Source: Papaver somniferum
Taxonomy: Eukaryota; Streptophyta; Magnoliopsida; Ranunculales; Papaveraceae
Length of the DNA: 64,000 nt
Assembly (NCBI RefSeq): GCF_003573695.1
Contig: NC_039362.1
Span: 10,856,489 to 10,920,488 of the forward strand
Direction of reading: 5' to 3'
Below the pieces are notes generated by a model. It had not been told where the DNA came from. It saw only the letters and a list, made by a program, of their open reading frames with translations, and did not search any database. A program made the translations under genes and the position numbers. Shown piece after piece: positions 59,726 through 64,000 of this stretch; position 1 is the stretch's first letter, and each line of letters opens with the position of its first letter.

Positions 59726-61210
59726 GTTCCCATACTGTTCTAAAAACTAATAGTATAACGCTCTAAATTATCAACAAATCCCTGGGTCCACAACAAGGTG
59801 GACTGGTGGAGGGGAGAAAAAGTCGAGGTAATCACTTAGTCAAAAACATCAAAATCGAGCTAATCTGTAACTGCAGCTAGATCTTGTTTGTCCCTGAAAT
59901 GGAAGAAACAATTACAAGTTTATCAGTGATGACTTTACCTAGAGAAAACTCTGGAAAAAAAACATGAAGGATTGAAGACAAGGAATAAACAAAGAAAAGA
60001 GCTTACTCCGGTTGTGCTTCCAAACCTAATTCAACCTCTGGGGGATCAACTGGAGGTGGCCGAATGTTGGGAATCTTGTGTATAAACTGCAATAAAACAA
60101 ACACAGAAGAAGAGATATGCAAACCCAATTAGACGAAACCAAAGTCGAGGTAAGGATTATATCCTCTAGCCTTAAGATAGTTTCACCCCGCACTGGTGCT
60201 TACGGATTATCAATGTCTATCTCCCAGGATACAACGACTTTCTTCCCGATGTAGTAGCACTCCATACTTCGAGAAACGGCGAACCAAACTTGAAGTGATG
60301 AACTCTCTCTTTAACACAAATTAAATCAATGATTTCTAGTGAAAGCAATAAAATGATTACTAGGTTTTCTGATTATTGATTTTTTCTAAGTGTGTGTGCG
60401 GGGTTTATATAGATGTTAATGGTACCTCTTTGCCGAATCGTCGTGTTGCTTCATGAAGGGATGTTAAATTCAAATCTCAATTTGAATTCGGGAAGGGTTG
60501 TGTCTGTATACGAATAGGTATATTAGGTTTCTGTTAGTTCACACTAACTCTTACTAACTGGACCAAACACTATAAGGTCCAAACCATATGTATGCATCCC
60601 ATTTAAAAATCCAACACACAAAGGATTTTCCATTCATACGAAAATTGTCACGTCTAACTACAAGTTTCCAACACCGAATAAAATAGATACCTTCTTCACT
60701 GCATTGGTGTGGAATATTATATTAAACTGGAGGATAGTTGGCACTTAATAGAGCAACAAAAAGAAGGTCTACAGTTTATATACCGGAAAAGCTGTCCTGC
60801 TAGATACAAGAAAGGCTTCTCGAAGTTGTAGTTACTCTTTGCAGAAATCTCATAGTATTGGAGATCATTCTCCCTGTCGAAAGTAACGTCGCTTGCTTTC
60901 ACTTGCATGTTCTTGACATCAATCTTGTTTCCACAAAGAACAATCGAGATACCAGCTTTACACAAACTACAATAAAACGATGTAAGTTCACCTGCATTAG
61001 CATCCCATATCTTAAAAGAATCTCACTGCGATTAAGTTGGATCACCTAGTCCTGACAAGACAAGACAGCCCCACATTGCTTCAAACTAAACAACGGTTAA
61101 CACCAGATGAAACAAACCTGCCGATATTTTTGTACCATGTCGAGACATCATCGTACGTCGCACGGGAAGTAATGTCAAACATAATTATAGCATAATCTGC
61201 ATAGTTATTA

Positions 61211-61520
61211 CTCCCTCCGTTACTTTTTAATAGGCCAGTTTCTATAAATAAATATTTCAAAAAATAGGCCAGTTTCCTAATTGGGAAAGTCAAATGTTAC
61301 TTTAATTTTTTGGGACCACTTTTCTTTTAACTTCTTTTGATGACAAGTGTTATGTGGACCATTTCACTTATTTCTTTGGCTGACAAGTGTCATGGGGACC
61401 ATTTCACTTCACTTCTTTTATTGACAAGTGTCTAGAGGACCACTTTCAATAATTAGTTCTATTAATTTCCTTAATTTTCTCAAAAAAAGAAACTGGCCTA
61501 TTAAAAAGTAACGGAGGGAG
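61211..61520. mobile_element. Stowaway-like MITE 1
   Basis: 310 bp with terminal inverted repeats CTCCCTCCGTTACTTTTTAA / inverted partner, flanked by the TA target duplication (61209-61210, 61521-61522). Inside is a second inverted copy of AGGCCAGTTTCT. It ends 14 bases from the 3' splice site of the Ran pseudogene exon at 61196. Confidence 0.92.
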
Positions 61521-61643
61521 TACATAAAAACAAAAAGCTCTAGTTAAGTATGGGACGACAAGGTATCCAGTGAAAAATCAAGACAAGAATCAGACCCAGT
61601 GTATATCGGTTTAAATTTACAAAGCACCGTGTAAAGTTGGATA

Positions 61644-62102
61644 CTCCTTCCGTTTCACAAAAACAGTCCGCTTTGACTTTCTCAAAATATTAAGGAGACC
61701 ATACTATTTTACTTGACAACCCTTAGTTACTTACCTATTTTATTTTAATAAAAATGCTAATAATAAAGACTATCCAAAATTGTTATGAGAATTATAAATA
61801 CGAAATATAAAAGAAAAATTTAAAAGATATCTAATTTATGAAGTATAAACTTTATAAGGAATTCAATTTTTAGAGTTAATGTAAATTTTCTTAAAAGGAA
61901 TGAAAGATATATTTGTTTCCTCAATTATACTAATTTCTTTAATATTTTAGATTGGGTCACGTTAAATGAATTTATGAATATAAAAAAATTCAAGGGTATA
62001 TTAGAGAGTTCATTGAAAAAGTATGACTATAAACAGAAGCTGGACACAATTTTAAAACTGACGTAAAAGGAATAGAGGACGGTCTTTCAAAAACAGAGGG
62101 AG
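61644..62102. mobile_element. Stowaway-like MITE 2
   Basis: 459 bp, starting CTCCTTCCGTTTCACAAAAA and ending inverted (TTTCAAAAACAGAGGGAG), flanked by TA on both sides (61642-61643, 62103-62104). Same superfamily as MITE 1 but another family. Confidence 0.85.
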
Positions 62103-62773
62103 TATATACTTACTAAAATGGATTCACATCCCCATTGAATAACTCAATCTCCTGGGCAGCTGTATCCCAAGAGTAAAACATAATCTATCCACAGTCGGTT
62201 CGAAAATTCAAAGGACGAACTTCGACACCAATAGTAGCTATCAAATTACAAAAATCAAAATATATCAAAAAATAAAATAAAAATAAAATAAAAATAAAGG
62301 CTCAGCCAATTAAAAAAATAGAACGATTGAGATGTCTAACTACTTACGGTCGTATTTCTTAAAGTATTCACCCGTAAGATGTCTCTTCACAAAAGTAGTC
62401 TTTCCTATTCACATATAAATCTCTGTTAAAACCTAGAAATCCACCTATATAAAGAAAAAAACATCTGCCAAAAAAAAAAGAAATTGATCTATTCTGGAAA
62501 AATCAATTACCAGATTAAGTCATTAAGAGCAACTCCAATGGGAAGGATAACTAGATAGATTTTTCCATGCCCAATATATATTTTTTTGCTATAAGCTCTC
62601 TCCGAAATATAAACCAAGTCGTTTACCTTACTGACCAACAAAACCATGGCCGAAGGACCAAGATACATAATTAGCAAGTTGCAGGTGTAATCTTTGGGTT
62701 ATTTTAATAATATCCTAGTAGTATAATTGTTGGACAACAAAAGACATAGGCTTATGAATGTGATTAGTTTTCG

Positions 62774-62903
62774 ACATATTTTGACTTTGGTGCCCATAAA
62801 ATGGTATAGTTTGCGTTTGGTGCCCAACTTTGTTCAAATTTGTGTTTGGTGCCAGTTGGCCCCAGTCAAACGTTGACCTAACAAATGATCAGCTGAATAT
62901 CCC
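62774..62903. mobile_element. 130-bp insertion with 10-bp direct repeats
   Basis: The insert is absent from the parental RIK sequence and flanked by TTAGTTTTCG at 62764-62773 and 62904-62913. It contains three TTTGGTGCC motifs and no terminal inverted repeat. The target-repeat length suits a Mutator-type or LINE-dependent event. Confidence 0.55.
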
Positions 62904-63227
62904 TTAGTTTTCGGAAGCAGTTGAATGTGCTATAACTAGATTAAATTCTGTAAAACCAAACCGATGTATATATATAATTATGATGATTCTATAAATAGTA
63001 TTACAGAACACTAATTCCTGAACCACGTCCTCTAGGTAAGACATTTGCTCCTGTTTCATTCATAATGTGATTTATATACTGGTCCTGCATGAACAAACCC
63101 CAACCACCAGCGGGTCAGCAGCACCAAAAAATAAAAAAACCTCCCAATTGTATGGAGATGTCAGAGAAAGCTTAGCACATTAGTATCTCTTATCTTTACA
63201 CTTTACATACCAAATAAAAATTGACTT

Positions 63228-63473
63228 TTGTTAACTTGTATACCCGTATACATGTTAAGGTTTAATAAAGAATAATTTTATTTTTTTGGAAATTGTGTTT
63301 TTTTTATCTTATTCTACCAGAATTTGGGTTTTTTTGCACTAAAACAAAAAATTGTGTTCCCAATGTAAAGAATTATTGTTTCCAATGCAATAAAACAAAC
63401 AAATCTTATTTCCAATGTAAAAAATTGTTGTTTTAGTGAACCTTAACATGTATACGGGTATACAAGTTAACAA
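63228..63473. mobile_element. MITE with ~35-bp terminal inverted repeats
   Basis: TTGTTAACTTGTATACCCGT with the next 15 bases is repeated inverted at the right end. It is absent from the matching place in intron 7 of RIK, which shows the insertion directly. The target duplication is unclear. Confidence 0.8.
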
Positions 63474-63598
63474 GACCCACTAAAAATTCTTAATTAACCA
63501 AGTAGGTTTAATTTTAAACTATAAAGGAGGAAGGCTCTGGACAGAGACATCTAAGGACAACGAGAAGAATAAACAGAAGATATCGACGTGATTACAAA

Positions 63599-64000
63599 AC
63601 AAGCTTATTATAGGGGCGTCATGATTTATTAGAGGGGCGGCATTGTGATAGTAATGTCCCTTTAGTTGGTTAGGAGATGTCCTAAAGGGGATGTAAATTG
63701 ACTACATTACCCTTTTCACCTTAAATCAACCAAAATCAAATCAATTTTTTTTAAACCTAATGAATCAGAAAAAATCAAATCAGTTTTTTTTCATCATCTT
63801 CTTCATCTTCTCTTCTCCTCCATCAACCGTAACGTCCATTAAAACTGAATATTTCATCGTCTTCGATTAATCGACGATTCGAAAAATGTTTGGAAAAACC
63901 CAGTTAGGGTTTAGTTTATCGTGTTGGATTTAAGTTAATTTTGTATCAAAAATTAGGGTTTTGTATGAAAATTGAAATTGAAATTTCTGGTTGCATGTGA
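63599..64000. other. Unassigned right edge
   Basis: Contains 'GGGGCG(T/G)C' repeats near 63614-63640, a TCTTC-rich stretch at 63797-63825 and 'TTAGGGTTT' motifs typical of plant 5' UTRs. It may be the leader of a plus-strand gene or a transposon end; not decidable here. Confidence 0.3.

Larger units (their letters stand above)
59860..62404 (-). pseudogene. RAN: Ran-type small GTPase, broken and 5'-truncated
   Basis: Exon-like blocks on the minus strand: 62348-62404 (GKTTFVKRHLTGEYFKKYD, second half of the P-loop and switch I start); about 62105-62235 (PTIGVEVRPLNFRTDCG, then in-frame TAG where Ran has Lys, then WDTAAQE instead of WDTAGQE); 61118-61196 (YAIIMFDITSRATYDDVSTW); 60784-60966 ([36 protein letters not shown]); 60007-60086 (PPPVDPPEVELGL); and 59860-59893 to a stop. 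Ran drives nuclear transport through these motifs. The first exon with the start codon and GDGGTG is not found, and the 60784/60086 junction does not keep the best frame. Two Stowaway MITEs lie in the introns. Confidence 0.8.
62720..63598 (-). pseudogene. Second duplicate fragment of RIK (3' UTR joined to exon 8 region)
   Basis: 62720-63010 matches the RIK 3' region 52670-52850. From about 63012 the text jumps to exon 8 and intron 7 of RIK (55850-56135), so everything between has been deleted. Exon 8 text (CACGTCCTCTA(G/A)GTAAGACA, ATGTGATTTATATACTGGTC) is well preserved. Two later insertions interrupt it, at 62774-62903 and 63228-63473. Confidence 0.85.

Overview
This is a repeat-dominated stretch of a nuclear genome from a flowering plant, most likely a eudicot. 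The signs are spliced host genes with GT-AG introns, plant-specific host proteins, Ty1-copia and Ty3-gypsy retrotransposons of plant type, a plant PIF/Harbinger transposon and Stowaway MITEs. The transposon families resemble those of poppy-type (Ranunculales) genomes, but I cannot prove the species. There are no bacterial operons, CRISPR arrays or functional tRNA or rRNA genes.

Host genes. Two look intact, both on the minus strand. The first is the mitochondrial complex I subunit NDUFA5 (two exons, 14431-17352). The second is the KH-domain protein RIK, a partner of RS2/AS1-type regulators (twelve exons, 52923-58131, 606 codons, every junction in phase). A broken Ran-type GTPase copy lies at 59860-62404. 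Two fragmentary copies of RIK lie at 58569-58925 and about 62720-63598.

Layout. 1-4726: 3' end of a Ty3-gypsy element with a long accessory ORF and a 2.0 kb 3' LTR. 4727-6205: 3' end and LTR of a Ty1-copia element. 7665-14132: a 6.5 kb PIF/Harbinger-like transposon carrying a transposase (one nonsense codon), a broken Myb/NAM-associated partner gene and four further ORFs, three gene starts sharing a repeated promoter-like motif. 14431-17352: NDUFA5. 17500-19200: a MITE-like repeat and a copia solo LTR. 19618-30825: a large Ty3-gypsy relic in minus orientation with a 3.2 kb LTR, an antisense accessory gene and a protease remnant, split by a 2.8 kb SIRE-type solo LTR. 30825-33427: the 5' part of a LINE. 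33555-49707: one SIRE-type LTR split twice, by a complete 8.9 kb Ty3-gypsy element with 5-bp target duplications (33792-42672) and by a degenerate copia element (42731-47849). 50150-51600: degenerate copia pol. 52073-52157: a tiny retroposed tRNA. 52.9-64 kb: RIK, its fragments, a TRIM element, the Ran pseudogene and several MITEs.

The most unusual parts are the multi-gene Harbinger-like element and the two Ty3-gypsy elements with spliced accessory genes on the strand opposite to gag-pro. All functional calls rest on reading the sequence and on remembered family features; nothing was searched.
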